Source: Methanocella sp. (GTDB lineage Archaea; Halobacteriota; Methanocellia; Methanocellales; Methanocellaceae). Taken from it: 15,811 nucleotides of DNA. Position 1 is the stretch's first letter, and each line of letters starts with the position of its first letter. This document shows, in pieces, positions 1 to 5,854 of this stretch. The position numbers and the translations under genes were made by a program. The stretch covers positions 1 through 15,811 of the forward strand of contig NZ_DATJPM010000040.1 in NCBI RefSeq assembly GCF_035506375.1, given 5' to 3'. Under the pieces are notes generated by a model. That model saw nothing but the letters and a program-made list of their open reading frames with translations, did not search any database and was not told the origin of the DNA.

Positions 1-1
1 G

Positions 2-946
2 GGCAAGATCAAGTCGCTGTACATCATGGGCGAAAACCCGATGGTGTCCGACCCCGACGTGAACCACGTTAGACACGCTCTGGAAAAGGTCGACTTCCTC
101 GTCGTCCAGGATATCTTCATGACCGAAACGGCCCAGAAGGCTTCGGTTGTGTTGCCCGCCGCATCGTTCGCGGAGAAGGACGGCACCTTCACCAACACCG
201 AGCGTCGCGTGCAGCTTCTGAGGCCCGCGGTCAAGCCGCCCGGCCAGGCAAAGCCGGACTGGGAGATCATCGGGCTTATCGCAGGGAAGATGGGCGTCAA
301 GGGCTTTGATTACAAGTCGCAGGAAGATATCTTCGAGGAGGTCCGGAAGACTACCCCGCAGTACGCCGGCATGACCTACGAGCGGCTTCGAAAGCCCGAA
401 GCTCTCCACTGGCCCTGCCCGGCGGTCGATCATCCTGGAACGCCGATCCTGCACATGGCGAAGTTCAGCCACCCGGACGGCATGGGCATCTTCTTCCCGG
501 TATCGTTCAAGCCGCCTGCAGAAGTGCCCGATGCGGAGTACCCGCTCATCCTGACCACTGGCCGGATGATCTTCCACTACCACACGGGCAGCATGACCCG
601 GCGGTCGCCCACGCTCGATGCGGAGGTCAAGACCGGCTTCGTCGAGGTTAACCCGGAGGACGCAAAGGCCCTCGGCATAAAGGACGGCGACAGGGTCAAG
701 GTCAAGTCCAGGAGGGGCGAGATCGAGATCGCCGCCAAGGTGACCAAGAACATCATGAAGGGCGTCATCTTCATCCCGTTCCACTTCGCCGAGTGCAGCG
801 CCAACATGCTGACCAACCCGGCCCTGGACCCGTTCGCGAAGATGCCCGAGTTCAAGGCCTGTGCAGCCAGGATCATTCCGATCCCGAAGGAAGAAAAGAA
901 GCCGGTTGCGCCTATCAAGGTCGCGCCCACGATAGGAGGTCACTAA
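2..946 (+). CDS. fdhA: Formate dehydrogenase alpha subunit, C-terminal part (5' truncated by window)
   Basis: The open frame runs in from the window edge; the first codons read GKIKSLYIMGENPMVSDPD, a motif of the molybdopterin oxidoreductase fold, so the ATG at 26 is internal and not the start. About 314 residues remain. The middle carries the segment around FAEKDGTFTNTERRVQLL. The last ~140 residues are the molybdopterin-dinucleotide binding barrel (YPLILTTGRMIFHYHTGSMT through GDRVKVKSRRGEIEIAAKV). In the family this subunit oxidises formate to CO2 at a Mo or W bis-pyranopterin centre and passes electrons to FdhB. The N-terminal [4Fe-4S] domain and the Cys/Sec ligand lie outside the window. 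The tail ends in a Lys/Pro-rich extension. The stop is one base before fdhB, so the two are co-transcribed. A related formylmethanofuran dehydrogenase subunit is less likely because of the FdhB partner. Confidence 0.9.
   Translation, partial: GKIKSLYIMGENPMVSDPDVNHVRHALEKVDFLVVQDIFMTETAQKASVVLPAASFAEKDGTFTNTERRVQLLRPAVKPPGQAKPDWEIIGLIAGKMGVKGFDYKSQEDIFEEVRKTTPQYAGMTYERLRKPEALHWPCPAVDHPGTPILHMAKFSHPDGMGIFFPVSFKPPAEVPDAEYPLILTTGRMIFHYHTGSMTRRSPTLDAEVKTGFVEVNPEDAKALGIKDGDRVKVKSRRGEIEIAAKVTKNIMKGVIFIPFHFAECSANMLTNPALDPFAKMPEFKACAARIIPIPKEEKKPVAPIKVAPTIGGH
935..940 (+). promoter_or_regulatory. Ribosome binding site of fdhB
   Basis: GGAGGT lies inside the last codons of fdhA, 7 bases before the fdhB ATG at 948, and supports that start. 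Confidence 0.75.
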
Positions 947-947
947 C

Positions 948-2057
948 ATGGTCAATGTCAAGGACATGTTCTACGCCAGCGCGGGCAGCGAGGCTGTTTG
1001 TGCTGCGGGCGAGTGCGGCGGTGCCGTAACGGCGCTGCTGACGCACGCGCTGGAGAGCAAGGCCGTCGATGCGGTCGTCGCCATGACCAGGGGCGCCGAC
1101 CTGTACGACGGCGTGCCGACGGTCTTCACCGACCCGAAGGAGGTCATCAAGTCGGCGGGCTCGCTGCACTGCGCGCCCGTCGCCATCGGCAAGTTCGTCG
1201 TACAGTACATGAACGGCGCGAGGGACAAAAAGATCGCGCTGCCCGTCAAACCGTGTGACGCCCGGGCGATACTCGTCATGGCCAAGCGCGGCAAGGTCAA
1301 CAGGGACAACCTGCTGATGATCGGTGTCAACTGCGGTGGCACGGTCCAACCCATCGCAGGCCGCGAGATGATCGAGAAATACTATGGCGTTAACCCGGAC
1401 GACGTTGTCAAGGAAGAGATCGACCGTGGCAAGTTCATCATCGTGCTGAAGAACGGCGAGCACAAGGAGATCAAGATCGACGACCTCGAGGACCAGGGCT
1501 CCGGTCGCCGGAAGAACTGCCAGCGCTGTGACGTAAAGATCCCCACCCAGGCGGACCTGGCGTGCGGCAACTGGGGCGTCGTCGGCCCCATGGCAGGTAA
1601 GGCGACGTTCGTGGAGGTCTGCAGCGCGAAAGGCGCAAAGCTGATGGACAGCGCCATAGGGGCGAAGGCCATCGCCGTCTCCGCCCCAGATCCGAAGGGC
1701 CTCGAGCTTCGCGCGAAGACGGAGCAGTCCATGCTCAAGCTGGCGGCCAAGCACCAGAAGAAGCAGTTCGCAGCCGCCGCGGACCCGGCGTTCTGGGCCG
1801 AACAGTTTAAGAAGTGCATCAAGTGCCAGGGCTGTACTTTGAATTGCCCCGCGACCTTCGACATGAAGCTCCAGCCCCAGGCCTACGAGGGCAAGGGCGA
1901 TATCCCGCCGTCCATGAACTACCACATGGCCCGGATGGGCATGGTGGGCGGCGACTGCTGCAACTGCGGCATGTGCGAAGACGGCTGCCCCGTGGAGATC
2001 CCGCTGTCGCTGATATATCACGAGGCCGCAAGGCGGATCGGACAGGAGATCAAGTAA
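948..2057 (+). CDS. fdhB: Formate dehydrogenase beta subunit, F420-reducing type
   Basis: The 369-residue protein belongs to the F420-dehydrogenase/FdhB/FrhB family. The N-terminal part (about 1-260) is the FAD and F420 domain, with conserved segments such as PVKPCDARA (100-107) and a middle Cys pair NCQRCD (C191, C194) plus C206. The C-terminal part has two [4Fe-4S] ferredoxin motifs: C290-x2-C293-x2-C296-x3-C300-P, and a second around C337-C347 (CCNCGMCEDGCP). In methanogens this subunit takes electrons from FdhA through the clusters to FAD and reduces coenzyme F420 for methanogenesis; it is cytoplasmic. The start has a strong SD and one-base spacing from fdhA. The first ferredoxin motif (CIKCQGCTLNCP) is intact. 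Hydrogenase FrhB is an alternative, but the upstream FdhA settles the assignment. Confidence 0.92.
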   Translation: MVNVKDMFYASAGSEAVCAAGECGGAVTALLTHALESKAVDAVVAMTRGADLYDGVPTVFTDPKEVIKSAGSLHCAPVAIGKFVVQYMNGARDKKIALPVKPCDARAILVMAKRGKVNRDNLLMIGVNCGGTVQPIAGREMIEKYYGVNPDDVVKEEIDRGKFIIVLKNGEHKEIKIDDLEDQGSGRRKNCQRCDVKIPTQADLACGNWGVVGPMAGKATFVEVCSAKGAKLMDSAIGAKAIAVSAPDPKGLELRAKTEQSMLKLAAKHQKKQFAAAADPAFWAEQFKKCIKCQGCTLNCPATFDMKLQPQAYEGKGDIPPSMNYHMARMGMVGGDCCNCGMCEDGCPVEIPLSLIYHEAARRIGQEIK

Positions 2058-2070
2058 GATCTCCTTTCCT

Positions 2071-2086
2071 TTTCTTTTTTTATTTT
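2071..2086 (+). terminator. U-rich tract between fdhB and carbonic anhydrase
   Basis: The 43-base gap is almost pure pyrimidine and has a run of seven T at 2075-2081 followed by a second T4. No hairpin is evident. Such U-tracts are typical archaeal termination sites, so it probably gives partial termination before the anhydrase gene. This is inferred from composition only. Confidence 0.45.
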
Positions 2087-2094
2087 AAAGGAGG
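2087..2094 (+). promoter_or_regulatory. Strong ribosome binding site of the carbonic anhydrase gene
   Basis: AAAGGAGG lies 6 bases before the ATG at 2101, immediately after the U-rich tract. It fixes the start of the anhydrase. Confidence 0.75.
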
Positions 2095-2100
2095 ACATTA

Positions 2101-2862
2101 ATGACAGGAACCACTACTGCTGGAAAGGGACTTGCCACTTTAACGGAAAAGCTCACCTATAACAAGAAGTATTCGGCTGAATCGACAAAGACGGGTAAGT
2201 ACGATCGCATCGTCGACGCCCAGCATCCGGACATCACCCTCGTGACCTGCTCCGATTCCCGGGTGCTCGAGCGGGCGCTCGACGACGAGATCGGGAAGGT
2301 CTTTTCTATTAAAAATATCGGGAACCGGGTCGAGCCTAACCTGGGGAGTATCGAGTACGGCGTTGGCCACCTTCACACGCCCATCCTGATGATCCTGGGC
2401 CACACCGGCTGCGGAGCCATCCACGCGTCAACGCAGGACGTGAGCGGGGAACATTACCGTATCATCCGGTCGCTGGAGTTCATCAAGCCGACGGTGGCCG
2501 AAGTCCAGAAGCTGCTGATAAAGAAAGGCGGCATCGCCGTGTACATGGCGGACCATCCGCCCACGGTGAAGCCCGTCAGCGAGGAGGCTTATTTCGAGAC
2601 GCTGCTGACCGAGGCGAACGTCGACGAGCAGGTCGACACCCTGCTCAATGACGAAAAGATACGGGAACTGGTCTATACGGGCAAGCTCATGGTCGTGGGC
2701 GCCATCTACGACTTCAAGGATATCTACTCGTCGGAGAAGGGCGCGGTCTTCGTCATCAACATCAACGGCGAGACCGACGTAGAGAAGCTGAAGAAGCTCC
2801 CGGCATTGGGCGGCGATGGACGGGCCATCCTGAATAAGATCAAACGTCTGCTGGTCTATTAA
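2101..2862 (+). CDS. Beta-class carbonic anhydrase
   Basis: This 253-residue protein carries the beta-class zinc signature: C50-S-D52-S-R54 and, about 50 residues later, H101-T-G-C104-G. Those three zinc ligands plus the Asp/Arg dyad catalyse CO2 + H2O to bicarbonate + H+. The C-terminal strand GKLMVVGAIYDFKD (about 196-209) is also typical of the fold. It is longer than the ~170-residue Cab type of Methanothermobacter, mainly through a segment of about 70 residues (115-185) after the second zinc motif. No signal peptide is present, so it is cytoplasmic. It is 43 bp behind fdhB on the same strand, which suggests handling of the CO2 released from formate or supplied to CO2 reduction. From memory, a carbonic anhydrase gene also lies by fdhAB in Methanococcus maripaludis. 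A U-rich tract between the genes may uncouple their levels. Confidence 0.9.
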   Translation: MTGTTTAGKGLATLTEKLTYNKKYSAESTKTGKYDRIVDAQHPDITLVTCSDSRVLERALDDEIGKVFSIKNIGNRVEPNLGSIEYGVGHLHTPILMILGHTGCGAIHASTQDVSGEHYRIIRSLEFIKPTVAEVQKLLIKKGGIAVYMADHPPTVKPVSEEAYFETLLTEANVDEQVDTLLNDEKIRELVYTGKLMVVGAIYDFKDIYSSEKGAVFVININGETDVEKLKKLPALGGDGRAILNKIKRLLVY

Positions 2863-2875
2863 GCGAAAACGTCTA

Positions 2876-2882
2876 TTTTTTT
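2876..2882 (+). terminator. Poly-U terminator after carbonic anhydrase
   Basis: Seven consecutive T lie 14 bases after the stop codon with no convincing stem. This is a typical archaeal U-tract terminator that would end the fdh-anhydrase transcript before the next promoter. Confidence 0.5.
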
Positions 2883-2912
2883 ACCGGCCTTTTATCGAGC
2901 CTTATCCTCAAT

Positions 2913-2942
2913 TAATATTATATAAATGTATATTATATTTAT
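2913..2942 (+). promoter_or_regulatory. AT-only promoter region of the methyltransferase gene
   Basis: A block of about 30 bases with only one G and no C contains TATA-like sequence (TTATATAAATG) and the 9-mer ATATTATAT twice, about 16 bp apart. A TATA centred near 2922 would place transcription start near 2947, giving a leader under 20 bases. The exact TATA is ambiguous because the whole block is AT. Confidence 0.5.
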
Positions 2943-2960
2943 ACCGTAGGGTGTGGCAGG

Positions 2961-3758
2961 ATGGACAACGCCATTTTAAAGCAGGATAAGGATAAATTTT
3001 CATATCTCGACCTTTTAGCCTCCCTGGGGTCCGCGAAGCACATCGGCGGGTGGGACGCCACGGAGAAGCTGATAGAGGCGGCCGGCATTATGCAAGGGTG
3101 GAAGGTATTGGACGTGGGCTGCGGCATGGGCAAGACGTCCTGTAGGCTGGCCGCCATGGGATGTAATGTCGTCGGCGTCGACATCATGCCCCGGATGATC
3201 AAGGAATCCAGGTCCCGTGCCCGGCTGATGGGCGTGGCGGATAAGACGACCTTCGTAGGGTGCGACGCCCGCTCGCTGCCGTTCGAGCCGGAGACCTTCG
3301 ATGCGGTCGTCGTCGAGTCGGTGACCGTGTTCATGGACGATGTGGAGAAGGCCATAGAGGGATACTACCGCGTCGTAAAGAAGGGCGGCCCGGTATGCGA
3401 TAACGAGGTGTGCATCACCCGGGAGACCATGGAAAAGATGGGCGAGCGGCTGGACGAACTCAAGTCTGTCTTTACGGCATTCGGCTCCACGACCAGTAAG
3501 GGCATGCTCACCTTCGAGGACTGGAAGGAACTATTCGAAAATCAGTTCGGCAGCGTTCAGGCCAGCCATTATTTGATGGACTTGAATACGGAGATGGAAA
3601 CGCGCCGCGAGGACGGCCTGAAGACGTTCGCCGCCGCCATCAAGTCCATGTGGCTCTACATGACCAACCCCGACGCAAAGCGGATCATCGACGAGGGCAA
3701 CAAGATGGGGCAGTTCCTCGGGGAGTTTGGGTACGGGCTATTCGTCTGCCGCAAGTGA
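2961..3758 (+). CDS. Class I SAM-dependent methyltransferase, substrate unknown
   Basis: The 265-residue protein has a clear Rossmann methyltransferase core. Motif I is VLDVGCGMGKTS (49-60); motif II is VGVDIMP (71-77), where the Asp holds the SAM ribose; motif III region is GCDARSLPF (100-108) followed by FDAVVVES (113-120); and a later strand carries the VVKKGG turn typical of the UbiE/small-molecule methyltransferase branch. The segment LGSAKHIGGWDATEKLI (22-38) just before the core occurs in archaeal and bacterial small-molecule methyltransferases of this kind. The C-terminal ~120 residues are a helical and beta extension ending GYGLFVCRK. No substrate can be named. It seems to be a single-gene unit with its own promoter. 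Upstream, GTAGGGTG is a weak SD-like match 8 bases from the ATG. Confidence 0.82.
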   Translation: MDNAILKQDKDKFSYLDLLASLGSAKHIGGWDATEKLIEAAGIMQGWKVLDVGCGMGKTSCRLAAMGCNVVGVDIMPRMIKESRSRARLMGVADKTTFVGCDARSLPFEPETFDAVVVESVTVFMDDVEKAIEGYYRVVKKGGPVCDNEVCITRETMEKMGERLDELKSVFTAFGSTTSKGMLTFEDWKELFENQFGSVQASHYLMDLNTEMETRREDGLKTFAAAIKSMWLYMTNPDAKRIIDEGNKMGQFLGEFGYGLFVCRK

Positions 3759-3759
3759 A

Positions 3760-3777
3760 CCACAGAGGCCACGGAGG
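3760..3777 (+). repeat. Tandem 9-bp repeat CCACAGAGG/CCACGGAGG
   Basis: Two 9-bp units differing at one base directly follow the methyltransferase stop. Similar CCACAGAGG-type strings recur between genes in many genomes, from general memory, and this may be a fragment of that family. No function is visible. Confidence 0.5.
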
Positions 3778-3785
3778 ACTATAAT

Positions 3786-3809
3786 TCACCACTGTGACCA
3801 CTGTGGTGA
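3786..3809 (+). repeat. Inverted repeat (hairpin) before the phosphorylase gene
   Basis: The arms TTCACCAC-side 3786-3792 (TCACCAC) and 3803-3809 (GTGGTGA) are perfect 7-bp complements around a 10-base loop that can add three more pairs after one mismatch. It lies between the methyltransferase stop and the TATA-like site of the next gene. It could be a processed 3' end or an operator. Confidence 0.55.
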
Positions 3810-3819
3810 GATGGCGGAT

Positions 3820-3835
3820 GCATAATTATTTATGC
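3820..3835 (+). promoter_or_regulatory. TATA-like palindrome, probable promoter of the phosphorylase gene
   Basis: The 16 bases are 14/16 palindromic (arms GCATAA and TTATGC) and contain TAATTATTTAT, the only good TATA candidate. A TATA here puts transcription start about 25 bp downstream, near 3852, which argues for the ATG at 3859 over the one at 3832, which lies inside this element. Confidence 0.45.
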
Positions 3836-3858
3836 AAGCCGTTATCAATGTCGCCCAT

Positions 3859-4626
3859 ATGCCTCGACTGGCCGTCATCGGCGGCACCGGGTTTTACGAT
3901 GTGGCGAGCGCAACGCTCAAGGAAAAGAGGGTCGTCGATACGAAGTATGGCGCGGTAGAGGTATCGTTCTATATGGCCGATGGCGAGGAGTTCGCTTTTA
4001 TTCCCAGGCACGGCGCTGGCCACACCTGCGCTCCCCACAGGGTCAACTACCGTGCCAACATCATGGCGCTAAAGCAGATCGGCGTCGAGCGCATCATCGG
4101 AGTGTGCTCCGTGGGAAGCCTCAGGAAGGAAATAGAGCCCGGAGACTTCGTGCTCGTGGACCAGTTTTTGGATTTTACTAAGTCCCGGCCTTCGACGTTT
4201 TTCGATGAGGAGGGCTGCGTCGTCCACACCAACGTCACGGAGCCCTACTGCCAGGACATGAGAGAATGCATGGCTGAAGTGATGCATCGCAAGCATCGAC
4301 TACATTATAAAGGCACCTACGTCTGTGCGGAAGGCCCCAGGTTCGAGACGGCGGCCGAGATACGCATGTTCGCCGCCCTCGGCGGCGACGTGGTGGGAAT
4401 GACCGGCGTACCGGAGTGTGTCCTGGCCCGGGAGCTGGGCATGTGCTACGCCTGCGTCGCCGTGGCCACGAACTACGCGGCGGGCATCGGCCACGAAACC
4501 ATATCCCACGGGGAAGTCGTCGAAGAAATGGAAAAGCTGGGCGCGGCCTTACAGGATTATGTCATTCGCTGCCTGTCCGTAATTCCTGAAAAGAGGGGCT
4601 GCGGCTGTAAGAGCGCGTGCCATTAA
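3859..4626 (+). CDS. Methylthioadenosine/methylthioinosine phosphorylase family; likely S-methyl-5'-thioinosine phosphorylase
   Basis: The protein belongs to the trimeric PNP/MTAP family and splits methylthionucleosides with phosphate in methylthioadenosine salvage. Family blocks seen: GGTGFY at the N-terminus (phosphate), PRHGAGHTCAPHRVNYR (phosphate and ribose), and the CAEGPRFET to VVGMTGVPE region (nucleoside). The base-pocket motif is ATNYAAG, where adenine-specific MTAPs have ATDYDCW. Asn and Ala replacing the two Asp are, as I recall, what distinguishes methylthioinosine phosphorylase of Pseudomonas, and M. jannaschii uses the same deamination-first route. I chose the ATG at 3859 (255 residues) because family members start just before the GGTGFY strand and because the ATG at 3832 lies in the TATA-like element. 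The tail CGCKSACH holds a Cys-x-Cys like that of the disulfide-rich Sulfolobus enzyme. The stop overlaps the next gene's stop by 4 bp. Confidence 0.87.
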   Translation: MPRLAVIGGTGFYDVASATLKEKRVVDTKYGAVEVSFYMADGEEFAFIPRHGAGHTCAPHRVNYRANIMALKQIGVERIIGVCSVGSLRKEIEPGDFVLVDQFLDFTKSRPSTFFDEEGCVVHTNVTEPYCQDMRECMAEVMHRKHRLHYKGTYVCAEGPRFETAAEIRMFAALGGDVVGMTGVPECVLARELGMCYACVAVATNYAAGIGHETISHGEVVEEMEKLGAALQDYVIRCLSVIPEKRGCGCKSACH

Positions 4627-5081
4627 GGGTGGCCGCCGTTGGGCGACTTGATGCCCGTCATCTCATTGATCCTGATCTTGAAGATGACAATGGAGCCCAT
4701 GCCAGGAGTGCCCTGTATGTGCGCCTTCCACCCGCCAGAGCGGGCGGCTTTTTTCGCCATCAGGCGCATGGCCTCCCGCTTCTCGGCCGCATCTAGCACT
4801 TCCTCGATATCGCCCCTGACGATGACGCTCTGATATTCAGTCACGTTCTCGTTATACCGGTCCACCTCAAAACAGACATGAGGGTCCCTGCGAGCCAGCG
4901 CCGTCTTCTTTCCTTCCACGGGCGAATGGATGTAGATGGCCCCGTCCTTAAACGCGAAATCAGTCGGGACGATGTAGGGCTGGGGCTCGTCGTTCAGCCC
5001 GAGCCGGCCCACGCGCTCGGCGTCGAGCAGCTCGAGCATCTCCTTTTCCGTTAGCTCCGGTAAATAACGAGTGCCGGACAT
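4623..5081 (-). CDS. Pyridoxamine 5'-phosphate oxidase-like flavin-binding protein
   Basis: The 152-residue protein fits the split-barrel PNPOx-like superfamily, closest to the NimA/general flavoprotein group. The N-terminal helix (LTEKEMLELLDAERVGRLGLN) leads into strands carrying PYIVPTDFAFKDGAIYIHS (35-53), the EGKKTALARRDPHVCFEVD segment (56-74) and a long strand SVIVRGDIEEV. This family binds FMN or sometimes F420 or haem; the substrate cannot be told from sequence, and vitamin B6 synthesis should not be assumed. The C-terminal strand IVIFKIRINEMTGIKS closes the barrel and ends in a short Gly-rich tail. It is transcribed alone, divergent from the surface protein and convergent with the phosphorylase. 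GGGGG at 5092-5096 is a poor SD, 10 bases from the ATG. Confidence 0.82.
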   Translation of the reverse strand: MSGTRYLPELTEKEMLELLDAERVGRLGLNDEPQPYIVPTDFAFKDGAIYIHSPVEGKKTALARRDPHVCFEVDRYNENVTEYQSVIVRGDIEEVLDAAEKREAMRLMAKKAARSGGWKAHIQGTPGMGSIVIFKIRINEMTGIKSPNGGHP

Positions 5082-5110
5082 CGGCTTGTAACCCCCGGAA
5101 CATATTAGCC

Positions 5111-5124
5111 ATATTATTATAATT
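5111..5124 (-). promoter_or_regulatory. TATA region of the PNPOx-like gene
   Basis: On the minus strand this reads as an A/T-only block (TTATAATAATAT) about 30-40 bases before the ATG at 5081, which would give a leader of about 10-15 bases. Confidence 0.45.
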
Positions 5125-5148
5125 AATTATCGAGGGGAAGTTTAACGA

Positions 5149-5177
5149 TTAATATATCTAACTTGAAGGGTTAGATA
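5149..5177 (+). promoter_or_regulatory. TATA box overlapped by a perfect 8-bp inverted repeat; candidate operator
   Basis: TTAATATATC starts at 5149. The perfect inverted repeat has arms TATCTAAC (5155-5162) and GTTAGATA (5170-5177) with a 7-base spacer. It sits on the downstream edge of the TATA and over the expected transcription start of the surface-protein gene (start codon 5202). In archaea, repressors commonly bind such sites. The PNPOx-like gene diverges from the same region. Confidence 0.5.
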
Positions 5178-5201
5178 ATACTTATTTGGGCGGGATGTGC
5201 T

Positions 5202-5825
5202 GTGAGACCGGGTAAATTTCTTTTAACGTTATGCGTGTTAGCGGCCCTGCTGTTGACGGCCGCCTGCGCGACGGCCCAGTCTACGAGCAAGATCTACGGC
5301 TACGTAAGCTATGGCGGCACTGCCGTGAACGGTGCTGTCGTAACGCTGGCCGGCCCCGATTCTGGCCAGTACACCACCGTCGATAAGGACGGGCATGCCG
5401 GTTATTACGAGTTCAACGTCGCCCAGGGGAATTACGTGGTCACCGCTACCTATAACGGCCACTCCGCATCGTATCTTAAAGTCGTGAGCGGTGATGTCCA
5501 GATCGACCTTGATATCTCCACGGCCACTCCCACGCCGACAGCGGGCCCGTCTCCGACTCCGACGCCCAGGCCTTCCCACGAGCCCGGCGGCCTGGTCACC
5601 CGCAATGATAGCTCTTCGTTCATGCCGATGGCTCCCGATTTCACGGTGACGCCCGCGCCGAAGCCGTCGATCAATCCGACCCCGACGCCCACGCCAGCCC
5701 CGAAGCCGACTCCCGCATCCACGCCAGCGCCCGGGCTGCTATCGAACGTCGATGTATGGCTCATTATCGCGCTCGTAGCCATTCTAGCCATTGCGGCGGC
5801 TACGCTATTATACCTGAGAAGATAA
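5202..5825 (+). CDS. Secreted, membrane-anchored surface protein with carboxypeptidase-regulatory-like domain and Pro/Thr stalk
   Basis: The 207-residue protein has a signal peptide (about 1-25; KFLLTLCVLAALLLTAAC) with a lipobox-like Cys22. Residues 30-105 form one beta-sandwich of the carboxypeptidase regulatory-like/CnaB type: IYGYVSYGGTAVNGAVVTL, then YYEFNVAQGNYVVTATYNG. Residues 108-178 are a Pro/Thr/Ala-rich stalk of TPTPTPAP repeats, probably extended and glycosylated. A single transmembrane helix (184-204) with a terminal Arg-Arg follows. The protein should therefore stand outside the cell, held at the C-terminus and perhaps also by a lipid. No enzyme domain is visible, so adhesion or envelope structure is the likely role. 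The start is GTG; the nearby ATG at 5195 is out of frame. The only upstream purine-rich match is GGGCGGG. Confidence 0.78.
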   Translation: MRPGKFLLTLCVLAALLLTAACATAQSTSKIYGYVSYGGTAVNGAVVTLAGPDSGQYTTVDKDGHAGYYEFNVAQGNYVVTATYNGHSASYLKVVSGDVQIDLDISTATPTPTAGPSPTPTPRPSHEPGGLVTRNDSSSFMPMAPDFTVTPAPKPSINPTPTPTPAPKPTPASTPAPGLLSNVDVWLIIALVAILAIAAATLLYLRR

Positions 5826-5848
5826 AAGAAAAGGGGGCCGAAGCCCCT
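5824..5848 (-). terminator. UUCG-loop hairpin plus U-tract ending the psmB-aCPSF1 transcript
   Basis: Read on the minus strand after the aCPSF1 stop: stem GGGGC/GCCCC (5843-5847 with 5834-5838), loop TTCG, then C-TTTT-C-TTTT (5833-5824). A UUCG tetraloop is exceptionally stable, and the U-rich tail makes a textbook intrinsic terminator. The tail overlaps the last codon and stop of the convergent surface-protein gene, so both transcripts end here. On the plus strand the same stem is followed only by TTTTAT. Confidence 0.65.
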
Positions 5849-5854
5849 AAAGTT

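Noticed and set aside
915..2021. 368-residue open frame antisense to fdhB
   Set aside because: It lies wholly opposite a certain gene; its Arg/Ala/His-rich, low-complexity translation is what third-position GC of fdhB produces, and it has no recognisable domain.
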